A DNA stretch of 53,047 nucleotides from Bacillus massiliigorillae (GCF_000380245.2 NZ_HG428741.1:2120051-2173097), one strand, 5' to 3'. Positions 18,071 to 27,864 are shown, counted from the stretch's first letter. Made by a program: numbers and translations. Notes: generated by a model from the sequence alone, not told the origin.

Positions 18071-18184
18071 TTACTCTGTTTTTAATATAAGCTTATTCAG
18101 TACTGATTTCACAGTTGGAGCAAACGGTGGTGGTGATGTTGAAAAAGCATTCCATATGATTAAATTTGAATTTATTTGTGACAT
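18071..18184 (-). CDS. 37-residue leader peptide or small protein with PPP motif
   Basis: A short reading frame with a strong AAGGGGGAA ribosome binding site seven bases before its ATG. The peptide reads MSQINSNLIIWNAF at the start, then TSPPPFAPTVKS in the middle. Three consecutive prolines slow ribosomes when EF-P is limiting. Its stop abuts the hairpin at 18039-18069, ahead of the EamA transporter gene, so a role as a translated leader (uORF) is plausible. No homologue recognised. Confidence 0.5.
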   Translation of the reverse strand: MSQINSNLIIWNAFSTSPPPFAPTVKSVLNKLILKTE

Positions 18185-18290
18185 AGAAATTCCCCCTTTG
18201 AATTTCTATTAGAGTACACTAATTTTTATAATTAGGGAATTATATTTGCTAGAAAAATCAAAATAATTTCAACATAATATTTGAAACAAA

Positions 18291-18334
18291 AAATAAGAGG
18301 ACAAATGTCCAATATGAACACTATCCTCTTATTT
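18291..18334 (-). terminator. Terminator after the Dph6-like gene
   Basis: Eleven-base arms AAATAAGAGGA/TCCTCTTATTT separated by a 22-base loop. On the minus strand this closely follows the stop codon of the ATPase gene. Confidence 0.7.
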
Positions 18335-18344
18335 GTATTGTCCA

Positions 18345-19016
18345 TCATTTCTCCATCAAAGAGATATCTTCTAAATGTAAGCGCCAAGTTGTTTCCAACT
18401 CTTCAACAGCACCTTCTGTAAAGATAACCTTCTTCTGAAAAAGTGGCCCATCATAAACGAAAGTGTGGTATTCACCTTTTTCCCCCATTGGACAAATAGA
18501 TTGATTTTGAAGATCTTGATAGAAACTTTCATTAATTTCGCGACCAAGATCATCCTTACTAAAATGCTCTTGCATCGAACGAATCATTTTGGCGCGATAG
18601 CCAGAAGAAATAAATTGTTGTAAGGCAGTAGAAGCATCACTTTCCTTCATCCATAATGGATATAGAGCTTCAATTTCAGCCGCTTTAGCTACTTGTTCTC
18701 CCCACTCACGATGCTCATCAAGATATAAATCGCCGTAAGCAATTGCAGTAATTTGATATGTATTCCTTACTTCCTTTACTTTTGCAATAAAATCATCTGT
18801 ATACGTTGGAAACGTACACGAAATCCACTCAACAGGTATGCCTAATGCTTGCCCTTGTGCTTCAATAGCTTCTCTTTTCTCTCCATGACCAAATGTTGCA
18901 TTTAATTCTTTTGGAATCGTTGTTAGCAAGCACACTACTTCAATGCCTTGTTCATGCAATTTGTGAAGAGTATAGCAAGCATCTTTACCTCCGCTCCATG
19001 ACAATGCTACTTTCAT
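18345..19016 (-). CDS. Dph6-type ATP pyrophosphatase (diphthine--ammonia ligase family)
   Basis: A 223-residue PP-loop ATPase: SGGKDACYTLHKL at residues 8-20, and the family stretch GYRAKMI with DDLGREI. The eukaryotic and archaeal members amidate diphthine; bacteria lack diphthamide, so here the substrate is unknown. It is 22 bases after nadE on the same strand and probably shares its transcript. Confidence 0.85.
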   Translation of the reverse strand: MKVALSWSGGKDACYTLHKLHEQGIEVVCLLTTIPKELNATFGHGEKREAIEAQGQALGIPVEWISCTFPTYTDDFIAKVKEVRNTYQITAIAYGDLYLDEHREWGEQVAKAAEIEALYPLWMKESDASTALQQFISSGYRAKMIRSMQEHFSKDDLGREINESFYQDLQNQSICPMGEKGEYHTFVYDGPLFQKKVIFTEGAVEELETTWRLHLEDISLMEK

Positions 19017-19038
19017 CTCTTAGTTCCCCCAAAAAAGC

Positions 19039-19872
19039 TTATTTTCTCCACCAGTTGTCATAAACAGTGATAGGACCAAATCGTTTATGCTCTGTTTTCA
19101 AGAACCAACTTTCTATTTTCGAAGCAGCTTCATCACTTACTGCTTTTCCTTCAATATAATCATCAATGTCATCGTATGTTACACCTAAAGCTACTTCATC
19201 AGGCAGTTGTGGCTTATCTTCTTCTAAATCCGCTGTTGGCTTCTTCAAGAATAAATGCTCAGGACACCCTAAATACTTTAAAATCGCTTTTCCTTGGCGC
19301 TTATTCAAGCGATACAGTGGTGCAATATCACAAGCACCATCACCATGTTTCGTAAAGAAACCTGTTATTGCCTCGGCTGCGTGATCTGTTCCTAATACAA
19401 CACCTTGATAAAGTCCTGCTAAATCATATTGTACTTTCATGCGTTCGCGAGCTTTTACATTTCCTTTTAAGAAATCATTTAATTCTTTACCTGTTGCTTC
19501 TTTAACTGATTGCACACTTGCATCAACTGCAGGCTTAATATTTACAGCAACCGAAAGGCTTGGCTGAATCCAATTAAGGGCATCTTGACAATCTTGTTCA
19601 TCAGCTTGAACACCATATGGCAATCGTACCGCAATAAATTGATATTCATTATTCCCTTTTTCTTCATTTAGCTCATTTACTGCTGTTTGCGCCATATAAC
19701 CACAAAGTGTTGAATCTTGTCCTCCTGAAATACCTAAAACTAGGCTTTTGAAAAATGGGTACTTCTTTAAATAATCTTTCATGAAGTCAACACTTTTTCT
19801 AAATTCCTGCTTAGGATCAATTTCTGGTTTTGCCTTTAATACTTCAATAATTTCTTTTTGTAAAGGTCTCAT
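19039..19872 (-). CDS. nadE: NH3-dependent NAD+ synthetase
   Basis: A 277-residue enzyme of the last NAD step: deamido-NAD + NH3 + ATP to NAD. The P-loop SGGQDSTLCGYMAQ is near residues 46-59, and the GTDHAAEAITGFFTKHGDGACDIAPL block and C-terminal KPTADLE are conserved. No glutaminase domain, so ammonia-dependent. Length matches B. subtilis NadE (272). Confidence 0.95.
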   Translation of the reverse strand: MRPLQKEIIEVLKAKPEIDPKQEFRKSVDFMKDYLKKYPFFKSLVLGISGGQDSTLCGYMAQTAVNELNEEKGNNEYQFIAVRLPYGVQADEQDCQDALNWIQPSLSVAVNIKPAVDASVQSVKEATGKELNDFLKGNVKARERMKVQYDLAGLYQGVVLGTDHAAEAITGFFTKHGDGACDIAPLYRLNKRQGKAILKYLGCPEHLFLKKPTADLEEDKPQLPDEVALGVTYDDIDDYIEGKAVSDEAASKIESWFLKTEHKRFGPITVYDNWWRK

Positions 19873-20046
19873 AATAACCCTTCTTTCTATGTACTATGTA
19901 ATTACAGTTGATTTTATCATAATTCTTAATCACTCTTGATATTTTTAAAGAAATACTGCATGTTGCTATTAAAATGCCCAATAGACAGAATTTTTTTCAT
20001 TATATAAAGCATCTTATTAAAATTCTATTGTATCATTGGACAATAC

Positions 20047-20083
20047 AAAAAAGCATCAAAGGGAATCCTTTTGATGCTTTTTA
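20047..20083 (-). terminator. Terminator at the end of the leucine-degradation operon
   Basis: Stem AAAGCATCAAA/TTTGATGCTTT with T-runs on both sides. It is seven bases past the stop of the carboxyltransferase gene on the minus strand and could also act on the plus strand. Confidence 0.85.
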
Positions 20084-20089
20084 TACAAA

Positions 20090-21616
20090 TTATACTGGGT
20101 ATACCCCATGCTTTCTAGTCGTAAATGTTAATTGCTTCGAACTATACGCATCAAAGCGACTAATTAATTCTTTGCGTAATTCATTTGGATGAACTACCGC
20201 ATCAATAATCATCTCAGAAGCTAAACGATAAATATCTATGTCTTCACGATATTCTTCTCGTTTGCTCTCAATAAAGCTTTGACGCTCTTCTACTGGAAGT
20301 GCTTGGATTTTATTTGCGTAAACTGCATTTACTGCTGCTTCTGGACCCATAACTGCAATAGATGCAGAAGGTAGTGCTATACAGCAATCTGGTTCAAAGG
20401 CAGGACCCGCCATAGCATAAAGACCTGCACCATATGCTTTTCGTACAACAACAGAAATTTTCGGTACAGTTGCCTCACTCATCGCTGAAATCATCTTCGC
20501 ACCATGTCGAATAATTCCTGCTTGCTCCACCTTTGTACCAATCATGAAACCAGGAATATCCGCTAAGAACAATAAAGGTATATGAAAGGCATCGCATAAA
20601 GTAATAAACTTAGCCGCTTTATCAGCGCTATCATGGAATAATACGCCACCTTTAACTTTCGGCTGATTCGCAATAATTCCTACCGTCTTTCCATCGATAC
20701 GTGCAAGACCTGTTATGAGCTCTGCAGCGAACAATTTTTTAATTTCTAAAAAGCTTCCTTCATCGATGATACCATCAATAAATTCATACATATTAAACGG
20801 TGCATTTTGATTAGCTGGGATTAAGCTTTCAAGCGTTTTTTCTAAGCCAACTGGTTTACTTTCCGCATCTGCAGGCTTTTCAGCATAATTTTGTGGGAAA
20901 TAACTAATATATTGACGAGCAAACGCAAGTGCTTCCTCTTCACTCTTCACTAATGCATCACCACAGCCGGAAACAGAACAATGCATTTTCGCACCACCCA
21001 TTTGCTCTTCGGTTACTTTCTCACCAATAACCATTTCAGCCATTCGTGGTGAACCCAAATACATAGACGCGTTACCGTCCACCATAACAACAATGTCACA
21101 GAAAGCAGGTATGTATGCTCCTCCAGCAGCAGAAGGACCAAATAATAAGCATATTTGTGGAACTCGGCCTGAGAGCTGTACTTGATTATAAAAAATTCTT
21201 CCTGCTCCACGTCGACCTGGGAACATATCCACTTGATCTGTAATTCTTGCACCTGCGGAGTCAACTAAATAAAATATTGGAATGTTTAACTTTAATGCTG
21301 TTTCCTGAATACGTATGATTTTCTCAACAGTTCTAGCTCCCCAAGAACCAGCTTTAACAGTTGAATCATTAGCCATGACACATACTTTCCGTCCATGAAT
21401 CGTACCAATAGCTGTGACAACACCATCTGCTGGCAATCCTTCTGCATTACAATTAGCAAATAAACTATCTTCTATCATTGTATCTTCGTCAAATAAAAGT
21501 GCTAAACGTTCTCGAACAGGTAATTTACCTTTTTCTTTATTTTTCTCATGATATTTCGGTAATCCACCTTGTTTAATTTTTTCTACCGTTTGAACATATG
21601 TATTTTCTTGACTCAT
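20090..21616 (-). CDS. yngE: Methylcrotonoyl-CoA carboxylase, carboxyltransferase subunit (YngE-like)
   Basis: A 508-residue carboxyltransferase with the acyl-CoA carboxylase beta fold. The DSAGARI and GRRGAGRIFYNQVQLSGRVPQICLLFGPSAAGGAYIPAF region, and the C-terminal GAGLYAMAGPAFEPD stretch, are those of methylcrotonyl/propionyl-CoA carboxylases. It would transfer CO2 from the biotin carrier to 3-methylcrotonyl-CoA. Last gene of the operon, with all partner subunits upstream in the B. subtilis yngJIHGFE order. Confidence 0.9.
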   Translation of the reverse strand: MSQENTYVQTVEKIKQGGLPKYHEKNKEKGKLPVRERLALLFDEDTMIEDSLFANCNAEGLPADGVVTAIGTIHGRKVCVMANDSTVKAGSWGARTVEKIIRIQETALKLNIPIFYLVDSAGARITDQVDMFPGRRGAGRIFYNQVQLSGRVPQICLLFGPSAAGGAYIPAFCDIVVMVDGNASMYLGSPRMAEMVIGEKVTEEQMGGAKMHCSVSGCGDALVKSEEEALAFARQYISYFPQNYAEKPADAESKPVGLEKTLESLIPANQNAPFNMYEFIDGIIDEGSFLEIKKLFAAELITGLARIDGKTVGIIANQPKVKGGVLFHDSADKAAKFITLCDAFHIPLLFLADIPGFMIGTKVEQAGIIRHGAKMISAMSEATVPKISVVVRKAYGAGLYAMAGPAFEPDCCIALPSASIAVMGPEAAVNAVYANKIQALPVEERQSFIESKREEYREDIDIYRLASEMIIDAVVHPNELRKELISRFDAYSSKQLTFTTRKHGVYPV

Positions 21617-21634
21617 TTACTGACAGCTCCTTCT

Positions 21635-22417
21635 TTATTGCCCTTTATAAACAGGCTTTCTTTTTTCAGAAAATGCTTGTAAACCTTCAAGGCGATCATT
21701 TGTAGGAATAGTTGCCGCATAGCACCATTCCTCTACTTTCAATGCTGTTTGCAAATCTGTTTCCATACCATGATGAATAGCTTTTTTCGCTTGTTTTAAA
21801 GCGACTGGGCCATTTTGGACAATTCTATTAGCTAAGAGGTAAGCTTCTTGAAGTAATTGTGAAGGTTCGATAGCACGTGAAATCAAGCCGATTTTCTCGG
21901 CTTCAGCACTATCAATTCTAGCTGCAGTATAAATAAGTTCTTTCGCTTTCGCTACGCCAATCAAGCGTGGTAGACGCTGGGTTCCACCCGCTCCTGGGAT
22001 AATGGCTAAAGATGTTTCTGTTAAGCCAAAGCTTGCAGACGCTGAGGCAATGCGCAAATCACAAGCTAATGCAAGTTCTAATCCTCCACCAAATGCAACA
22101 CCATTCATAGCTGCAATTACTGGCTGAGGAAGTGCTTCTAACTTTGTGAAGGTATCACGAATTTGCGATACAGCTTTCTCCACTTCATGATTAGCTAATC
22201 CTTTACGCTCTTTCAAATCAGCGCCGGCACAAAAAGCTTTTTCACCATTTCCTGTAATAATGACACAGCGAATGCTAGAATCATTTGCAAGAGTATCAAG
22301 CAATTCATTAAATTGTACGAGTAATTCTTTATTTAAAGCATTAGCAGCCTGAGGACGATTTAATGTAATCGTGATAATACCATTTTCACTTCGTTCAGAT
22401 AATATGATTTGAGACAA
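21635..22417 (-). CDS. yngF: Enoyl-CoA hydratase, probably methylglutaconyl-CoA hydratase (YngF-like)
   Basis: A 260-residue crotonase-family enzyme. Oxyanion-hole segments (CAGADLKER and AMNGVAFGGGLELALACDLRIA) and the catalytic glutamate region (LTETSLAIIPGAGGTQRLPRLIG) are intact. In this operon the expected reaction is 3-methylglutaconyl-CoA to HMG-CoA. TTG start with AAGGAGGTG eight bases before it. Confidence 0.88.
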   Translation of the reverse strand: MSQIILSERSENGIITITLNRPQAANALNKELLVQFNELLDTLANDSSIRCVIITGNGEKAFCAGADLKERKGLANHEVEKAVSQIRDTFTKLEALPQPVIAAMNGVAFGGGLELALACDLRIASASASFGLTETSLAIIPGAGGTQRLPRLIGVAKAKELIYTAARIDSAEAEKIGLISRAIEPSQLLQEAYLLANRIVQNGPVALKQAKKAIHHGMETDLQTALKVEEWCYAATIPTNDRLEGLQAFSEKRKPVYKGQ

Positions 22418-22444
22418 TCAATACACCTCCTTAGTCTTTGAGTT

Positions 22445-22475
22445 GAAAGGACAGTACCATTCATACTGTCCTTTC
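22445..22475 (-). promoter_or_regulatory. Intra-operon hairpin between yngG and yngF
   Basis: Perfect 12-base arms GAAAGGACAGTA/TACTGTCCTTTC with a seven-base loop, lying between two genes of the operon and not followed by a U-tract. Likely an mRNA processing or stability element. Confidence 0.5.
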
Positions 22476-22480
22476 ATTCC

Positions 22481-23380
22481 CTATTTAACTGTATTGTAAA
22501 TGGCCATTTGGTGACTTCTTAGCGACTTGCGAATTCTATTCTGAATAAATACAGCTGCTGTTTGTAGTAAATCTTCATTAATCCCAGTATGATAGCCCAT
22601 CTTCTCCAGCATATGAACTAAATCATCTGTTGCTACGTTTCCTGATGCACCTGGAGCATATGGACACCCACCTAATCCACCTAAGGCAGAATCAAACGTA
22701 GTGAACCCCATATCAACCGCTCGTAAAATGTTAGCTAACGCCATCCCTCTTGTATCATGAAAATGAAGTGCTATTCTGCTTTTGTTGAAATGTTTCGATA
22801 ATTCACCAAGGACAATTTCTACCTTCGCAGGATCTGCCACACCAATCGTATCTCCTAAGGAAATTTCGGTTACTCCATATTGAAAGAGTTGTTCGCATAT
22901 ATCTCGAACTTTATCTATAGATACCTCTCCATCATAAGGACAACCAAATACTGTTGACACATAAGCTCGTACAGTTTTCCCAGCTTTAATAGAAGAAACC
23001 GCTACGTCTTTCAGTACTGGAAATGTATCATTTATGGATTTATTAATATTCTTTAAATTATGTGATTCACTTGCTGACATAAACAGACTAATTTCATCCA
23101 TATCAGCTTCTAATGCCGATTCTAATCCTCTTAAATTGGGCACAAGTGCTGCGTAAGTAATACCTTCTTTTTTCTTAATACCTTTAGCTACTTCTAATGC
23201 ATCACTTAATTGCGGAATCCATTTTGGAGGAACAAATGATGTGATTTCGATATAATTCAAACCTGTATTAGATAAAAGATCAATCCATTGAATTTTTTGT
23301 CCTGTAGAAATGATTTCTTTTTCATTTTGCAAGCCATCTCGTGGACCAACTTCTTTTATCACTATGTTCTTTTTATTCAT
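22481..23380 (-). CDS. yngG: Hydroxymethylglutaryl-CoA lyase (YngG-like)
   Basis: A 299-residue TIM-barrel lyase splitting HMG-CoA into acetyl-CoA and acetoacetate. The signature EVGPRDGLQNE is at the N-terminus, HFHDTRGMALAN in the middle and the cysteine loop GLGGCPYAPGASGNVATED-like (here ATDD) near the C-terminus. ATG at 23380 has GAGGTG at proper spacing and gives the B. subtilis length; a GTG nine bases upstream is in frame. Confidence 0.92.
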   Translation of the reverse strand: MNKKNIVIKEVGPRDGLQNEKEIISTGQKIQWIDLLSNTGLNYIEITSFVPPKWIPQLSDALEVAKGIKKKEGITYAALVPNLRGLESALEADMDEISLFMSASESHNLKNINKSINDTFPVLKDVAVSSIKAGKTVRAYVSTVFGCPYDGEVSIDKVRDICEQLFQYGVTEISLGDTIGVADPAKVEIVLGELSKHFNKSRIALHFHDTRGMALANILRAVDMGFTTFDSALGGLGGCPYAPGASGNVATDDLVHMLEKMGYHTGINEDLLQTAAVFIQNRIRKSLRSHQMAIYNTVK

Positions 23381-23412
23381 ATCTCTCACCTCACGACTCG
23401 ACTTACTTCAGC

Positions 23413-23625
23413 CTATTCCACTGTTACTAGAACATCCCCCTCATTGACGAAATCATTCTCGCTGACTTTCACACTTGAAACTGTTCCATTTGATTCAGCA
23501 GCTATTGGTATTTCCATTTTCATAGATTCAAGAATCACAACATCTTGACCTTCCGTTACTGCGTCACCTTGTTTCACTAAAATTTTCCACACACTACCTG
23601 CCATACTCGCTTTTAATTCACTCAT
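23413..23625 (-). CDS. yngHB: Biotin carboxyl carrier protein (YngHB-like)
   Basis: A 70-residue biotinyl domain. The biotin attachment motif ESMKMEIPI has the lysine near residue 36. It carries CO2 between the biotin carboxylase (upstream gene) and the YngE-type carboxyltransferase. ATG 23625 is chosen because AAGGGGA lies before it; the frame is open to a TTG at 23643. Confidence 0.92.
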   Translation of the reverse strand: MSELKASMAGSVWKILVKQGDAVTEGQDVVILESMKMEIPIAAESNGTVSSVKVSENDFVNEGDVLVTVE

Positions 23626-23639
23626 TTGTAGTTCCCCTT

Positions 23640-24983
23640 TCAAGCTTTCATATAATGTTTTTCAACAAACGCTGTTGTTGTATTGCCGTTTTGAAATTGT
23701 TCGTGTGAAATAATGTCTTTAATCATAGATAAATTCGTTTTTATACCTTCAACTTTAAATTGTTCAATTGCTTGAAGTAGCTCCTCAATACATTGACTAC
23801 GCGTGTTTGCTTTTACGATTAATTTAGCAAACATCCCATCATAGAATGGTGTAACACTAGAACCAGCCTGAACACCAATATCATTTCGAATATTTTCACC
23901 TTGAGGTAATTGTAGACTTACGATTTTCCCAGGTGAAGGGAAGAATGTCTTAGGATCTTCCGCATATACACGCACTTCAATTGCATGACCATTTAACACA
24001 ATATCATCTTGAGAAAATGATAATTTTTCACCATAAGCAATTCGAATTTGTTGTTCAACAAGATCGATTCCTGTAATTTCCTCTGTAATTGGATGTTCTA
24101 CTTGTAATCTCGTATTCATTTCAAGAAAATAATAGTTTTGCTTCTCATCAACGATAAACTCAATAGTACCAGCATTCTGATAACCAATCGCAGATGCCGC
24201 CTGTACCGCTGCTCTTCCCATCTCTGTTCGCTTTGCTTCCGTCAGAAATGGAGACGGCGCTTCTTCAATTACCTTTTGATTACGTCGTTGAATCGAGCAT
24301 TCTCTTTCCCACAAATAGACGGTGCGTCCGTGTTGGTCGGCTAACACCTGTATTTCAATATGACGTGGGTTTTCAATTAATTTTTCCAAATACATTTCAT
24401 TATTATTGAAGAAGGTTGCTGCTCTCTTTTGATGACCTTCGAAGGCCTCACGCATTTCATCTGCATTGTGAACAGCTCCCATCCCAATGCCACCTCCACC
24501 TGCAGATGCTTTCAACATAATTGGGTAGCCAATTTTATCTGCTTGATATACCGCATCTTCAACATCTTTTAAAGGGAAAGAAATCCCTGGAACAACTGGC
24601 AATCCTGCTGCTACCATTGTTCTTCGTGACTCAATTTTCTTTCCCATTTTATCAATGACATCAGCTGAAGGACCAATAAATACAATACCTTCCTCTCGAC
24701 ATCTCTTTGCAAAGAGCGAGTTTTCACTTAAAAATCCGTAGCCTGGATGAATAGCTTCACATCCCGATTCCTTAGCCACTTCTAAGATTTTCTCAATATT
24801 ATTATAGCTATCCTGAGGTCTTGGATTGCCTAATAAATATGATTCATCAGCTTCACTTACGAAAGGAGCCTCTCGATCGGCTTCCGAATACACAGCAACT
24901 GATTGAATGCCTAATCTTGTACAAGTTCGGATAATACGGGAAGCAATTTCTCCTCGATTAGATATAAGAATTTTTGAAAACAA
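23640..24983 (-). CDS. yngH: Biotin carboxylase subunit (YngH-like)
   Basis: A 447-residue ATP-grasp biotin carboxylase. N-terminal ILISNRGEIASRIIRT, glycine-rich ATP loop KASAGGGGIGMG, and EMNTRLQVEHPITEEITGIDLV are all conserved. TTG at 24983 is seven bases from AAAGGAGA, whereas the ATG two codons upstream is one base from it, and the TTG gives the family's MFxKxLIxNRGE start. Confidence 0.92.
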   Translation of the reverse strand: MFSKILISNRGEIASRIIRTCTRLGIQSVAVYSEADREAPFVSEADESYLLGNPRPQDSYNNIEKILEVAKESGCEAIHPGYGFLSENSLFAKRCREEGIVFIGPSADVIDKMGKKIESRRTMVAAGLPVVPGISFPLKDVEDAVYQADKIGYPIMLKASAGGGGIGMGAVHNADEMREAFEGHQKRAATFFNNNEMYLEKLIENPRHIEIQVLADQHGRTVYLWERECSIQRRNQKVIEEAPSPFLTEAKRTEMGRAAVQAASAIGYQNAGTIEFIVDEKQNYYFLEMNTRLQVEHPITEEITGIDLVEQQIRIAYGEKLSFSQDDIVLNGHAIEVRVYAEDPKTFFPSPGKIVSLQLPQGENIRNDIGVQAGSSVTPFYDGMFAKLIVKANTRSQCIEELLQAIEQFKVEGIKTNLSMIKDIISHEQFQNGNTTTAFVEKHYMKA

Positions 24984-24996
24984 GCCCATCTCTCCT

Positions 24997-26637
24997 TTAT
25001 CTCAAACTTAATAATTGCTCTGATTGCTCTCGAAGCTTATATTTCTGTATTTTTCCTGAGCCTGTCATCGGATATTGATCAGTGAACGCTATATATCGAG
25101 GAATTTTATGATGCGAGATTTTTCCTCGACAATATTCTCTTATTTCTTCCTCAGTTGCGCTTTCTCCTTCTTTTAGAATAATCCACCCCATTACCTCTTC
25201 ACCATATTTTGCATCTGGGACACCAACAACTTGAATATCCAAAATTTTCGGATGGCTGTATAAGAACTCTTCTATTTCACGTGGATAAATATTTTCACCA
25301 CCACGAATAATCATATCTTTTAATCTACCTGTTATTTTGACATAACCATTCTCATCCATGACTGCTAAATCACCGGTGCGCAACCAACCTTCTGAATCAA
25401 GCACTTCTTTCGTAGCTTCCTCATTTTTATAGTAGCCTTTCATCACTTGATATCCTCTTGTACAAAGCTCTCCTTGCATACCAGGTGCGACTTCTAGATT
25501 ATTGGTTGGATCAATAATTTTAACTTCAACATTTGGTAATGCACGTCCAACTGATGATACTCGAAGATCAATAGGATCGTCTGTACGAGTTTGTGTAATA
25601 ACAGGAGAACTTTCAGTTTGGCCATATGCAATCGTTATTTCTTTAGCACCCATCTTGTCTACAACAGCTTTCATTACCTCAATAGGACAATTCGACCCTG
25701 CCATTACACCTGTTCGTAATGAGGATAAATCATATTGACTAAAGTCATCAAGATTAAGTTCAGTAATAAACATCGTAGGTACACCATGCAATACTGTACA
25801 TTTCTCATTCTGTACTGTTTCTAGTACTTTTCTTGGATCGAATTCCTGGATTGGAACCATCGTTGCACCTACCGTCACACAAGCCATTGTACCAATGACA
25901 CAACCAAAGCAATGGAAAAACGGCACAGGAATACACATAATATCTTCATTTGTTAGCTTCATACAAGCGGCAATATTTCTAGCATTGTTTACTAGATTAT
26001 TGTGTGTAAGCATAACCCCTTTTGGAAATCCAGTTGTACCAGATGTATACTGCATATTAATAACATCCTCAGGATGAAGCGCTTCCATTCTTTCTTTTAA
26101 AGCGACATCCGATACCGCTGCACTCTTCTCTAACAAATCATTCCATGAATATGTACCTGGATATCTCTTATCACCAAGCACAATAATATTCTTCAAAAAT
26201 GGTAATTTCTCCGATTGTAATTGACCTGGCTCAGAGTTTTTCAGCTCAGGCACTATGCTATACAATGTCTCCATATAAGAATGAGTTTTAAAAGCATCTA
26301 TCAAAACTAAAGTTGTACTATCAGACTGTCGTAGTAAATATTCCAATTCTTGAGATTGATAGTTTGTATTGGCGGTTACTAATACAGCACCCATTTTCCC
26401 TGTTGAAAATTGTGAAATGACCCATTCTGGTGTATTAGTAGCCCAAATAGCTACATGCTCCCCTTTAGCAATTCCTAAAGCCATAAATCCTTTTGCTGCT
26501 TGTTCACAAACTTCGTTAAATTGCTTATACGTATAGCGTAAATTTCGATCATGATACACCACTGCTTCTCTCTCAGGTTGTTTTTCTGCCAATTCTTGAA
26601 GTAACTGTCCAACTGTAACGTTCATAATAGTTGACAT
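24997..26637 (-). CDS. yngI: Acyl-CoA synthetase, AMP-forming (YngI-like)
   Basis: A 546-residue ANL-family ligase. Motifs: YTSGTTGFPKGVMLTH (P-loop), AYGQTESSP, GWLRTGDLAVMDENGY and the C-terminal catalytic lysine region GSGKIQKYKLRE. In this operon it would activate a branched short-chain acid such as isovalerate, though the exact substrate is not shown by sequence. Ends 14 bases before the biotin carboxylase start. Confidence 0.88.
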   Translation of the reverse strand: MSTIMNVTVGQLLQELAEKQPEREAVVYHDRNLRYTYKQFNEVCEQAAKGFMALGIAKGEHVAIWATNTPEWVISQFSTGKMGAVLVTANTNYQSQELEYLLRQSDSTTLVLIDAFKTHSYMETLYSIVPELKNSEPGQLQSEKLPFLKNIIVLGDKRYPGTYSWNDLLEKSAAVSDVALKERMEALHPEDVINMQYTSGTTGFPKGVMLTHNNLVNNARNIAACMKLTNEDIMCIPVPFFHCFGCVIGTMACVTVGATMVPIQEFDPRKVLETVQNEKCTVLHGVPTMFITELNLDDFSQYDLSSLRTGVMAGSNCPIEVMKAVVDKMGAKEITIAYGQTESSPVITQTRTDDPIDLRVSSVGRALPNVEVKIIDPTNNLEVAPGMQGELCTRGYQVMKGYYKNEEATKEVLDSEGWLRTGDLAVMDENGYVKITGRLKDMIIRGGENIYPREIEEFLYSHPKILDIQVVGVPDAKYGEEVMGWIILKEGESATEEEIREYCRGKISHHKIPRYIAFTDQYPMTGSGKIQKYKLREQSEQLLSLR

Positions 26638-26721
26638 TATTGTTCCTCCCCACGTTTTTCACAACGCATGACATTTTTCCTGTATTATTTTTTGAGTAAG
26701 AAACATGATGAATATTGAATC

Positions 26722-27864
26722 CTAACAACCGATTTGTCTTGCAATAACAAGTCTTTGAATTTCGGAAGTTCCTTCGCCAATCTCTAGTAGTTTACTATCT
26801 CTTAAGAAGCGCTCTACTTCATATTCTCTCATATAACCATAGCCACCATGGATTTGAATTGCTTGATTACAAGTACGGAATGCCATTTCAGATGCATATA
26901 ACTTTGCAAAAGCTGATTCTTTCGCAAATGGTTTACCTTGATCCTTTAACCAGGCTGCTTTGTACACCATGTTACGAGCCAACTCTATTTCCATTGCCAT
27001 ATCCGCTAATTTAAATTGAATTGCTTGGAATGAAGAAATTGGTTTACCAAATTGCTTACGTTCCTTTGCATACGCTAATGCTTTTTCATACGCGCCTTGA
27101 GCAAGACCTACCGCTAAAGCTGCGATAGAAATACGTCCTCCATCTAATGTATATAGGAATTGTTTAAATCCTTTCCTACTATCACCTAAAATGTTTTCTT
27201 TCGGCACTCGAACATTTTCCAGCACGATTTGTGAAGTATTTGAAGCACGTACACCCATTTTTTCGTATGGACTCGTAATTGTCATTCCAGGTGTCCCAGC
27301 TGGAACAATTATCGCTGAAATAATATTCTTGCCACGTTCATCTTTGCCGGTTACCGCTGTCACTGTAATAGTTTTTGCATAGCTTGCATTAGTAATCCAG
27401 CACTTCTCACCATTAATGACATATTCATCACCAACAAGTTCGGCTTTCGTTTGTGTACCACCTGCATCAGAACCGGCATTTGGTTCAGTTAAACCAAAAG
27501 AAGCCAACCCTTCGCCTTTAGCAAGTGGAACTAAATACTGTTCTTTTTGTTCTTCCGTTCCAAAATAATAAATTGGACTCGAACCAAGGGAAACTGCTGC
27601 AGCATAACTTAAACCTGTTCCGCCGCATACTTTACCAATTTCTTCAACAGCGATTGCATAAGCAATTGTACCAGCACCAGAACCACCATATTTCTCAGGA
27701 AATGGAATTCCGAGAAGTCCAAGTTCTCCAATACGTTTGAAAAGATGCTCTGAAAATTTCGATTCACGATCTAATTCAATTGCTAACGGTTTAATTTCTT
27801 TCTCGGCAAAATCACTTACCATTTCTTTAATCATCTTTTGTTCTTTAGTTAATGAAAAATCCAT
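26722..27864 (-). CDS. yngJ: Acyl-CoA dehydrogenase, probably isovaleryl-CoA dehydrogenase (YngJ-like)
   Basis: A 380-residue flavoprotein. FAD/substrate motifs: LTEPNAGSDAGGTQTKA and WITNASYAKT, and the C-terminal IQIHGGYGYMREYEVERFLRDSKLLEIGEGTSEIQ. In place in the operon it would oxidise isovaleryl-CoA to 3-methylcrotonyl-CoA, the first step. First gene of the operon, with AAGGAGG before its ATG and a palindromic operator just upstream. Confidence 0.9.
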   Translation of the reverse strand: MDFSLTKEQKMIKEMVSDFAEKEIKPLAIELDRESKFSEHLFKRIGELGLLGIPFPEKYGGSGAGTIAYAIAVEEIGKVCGGTGLSYAAAVSLGSSPIYYFGTEEQKEQYLVPLAKGEGLASFGLTEPNAGSDAGGTQTKAELVGDEYVINGEKCWITNASYAKTITVTAVTGKDERGKNIISAIIVPAGTPGMTITSPYEKMGVRASNTSQIVLENVRVPKENILGDSRKGFKQFLYTLDGGRISIAALAVGLAQGAYEKALAYAKERKQFGKPISSFQAIQFKLADMAMEIELARNMVYKAAWLKDQGKPFAKESAFAKLYASEMAFRTCNQAIQIHGGYGYMREYEVERFLRDSKLLEIGEGTSEIQRLVIARQIGC

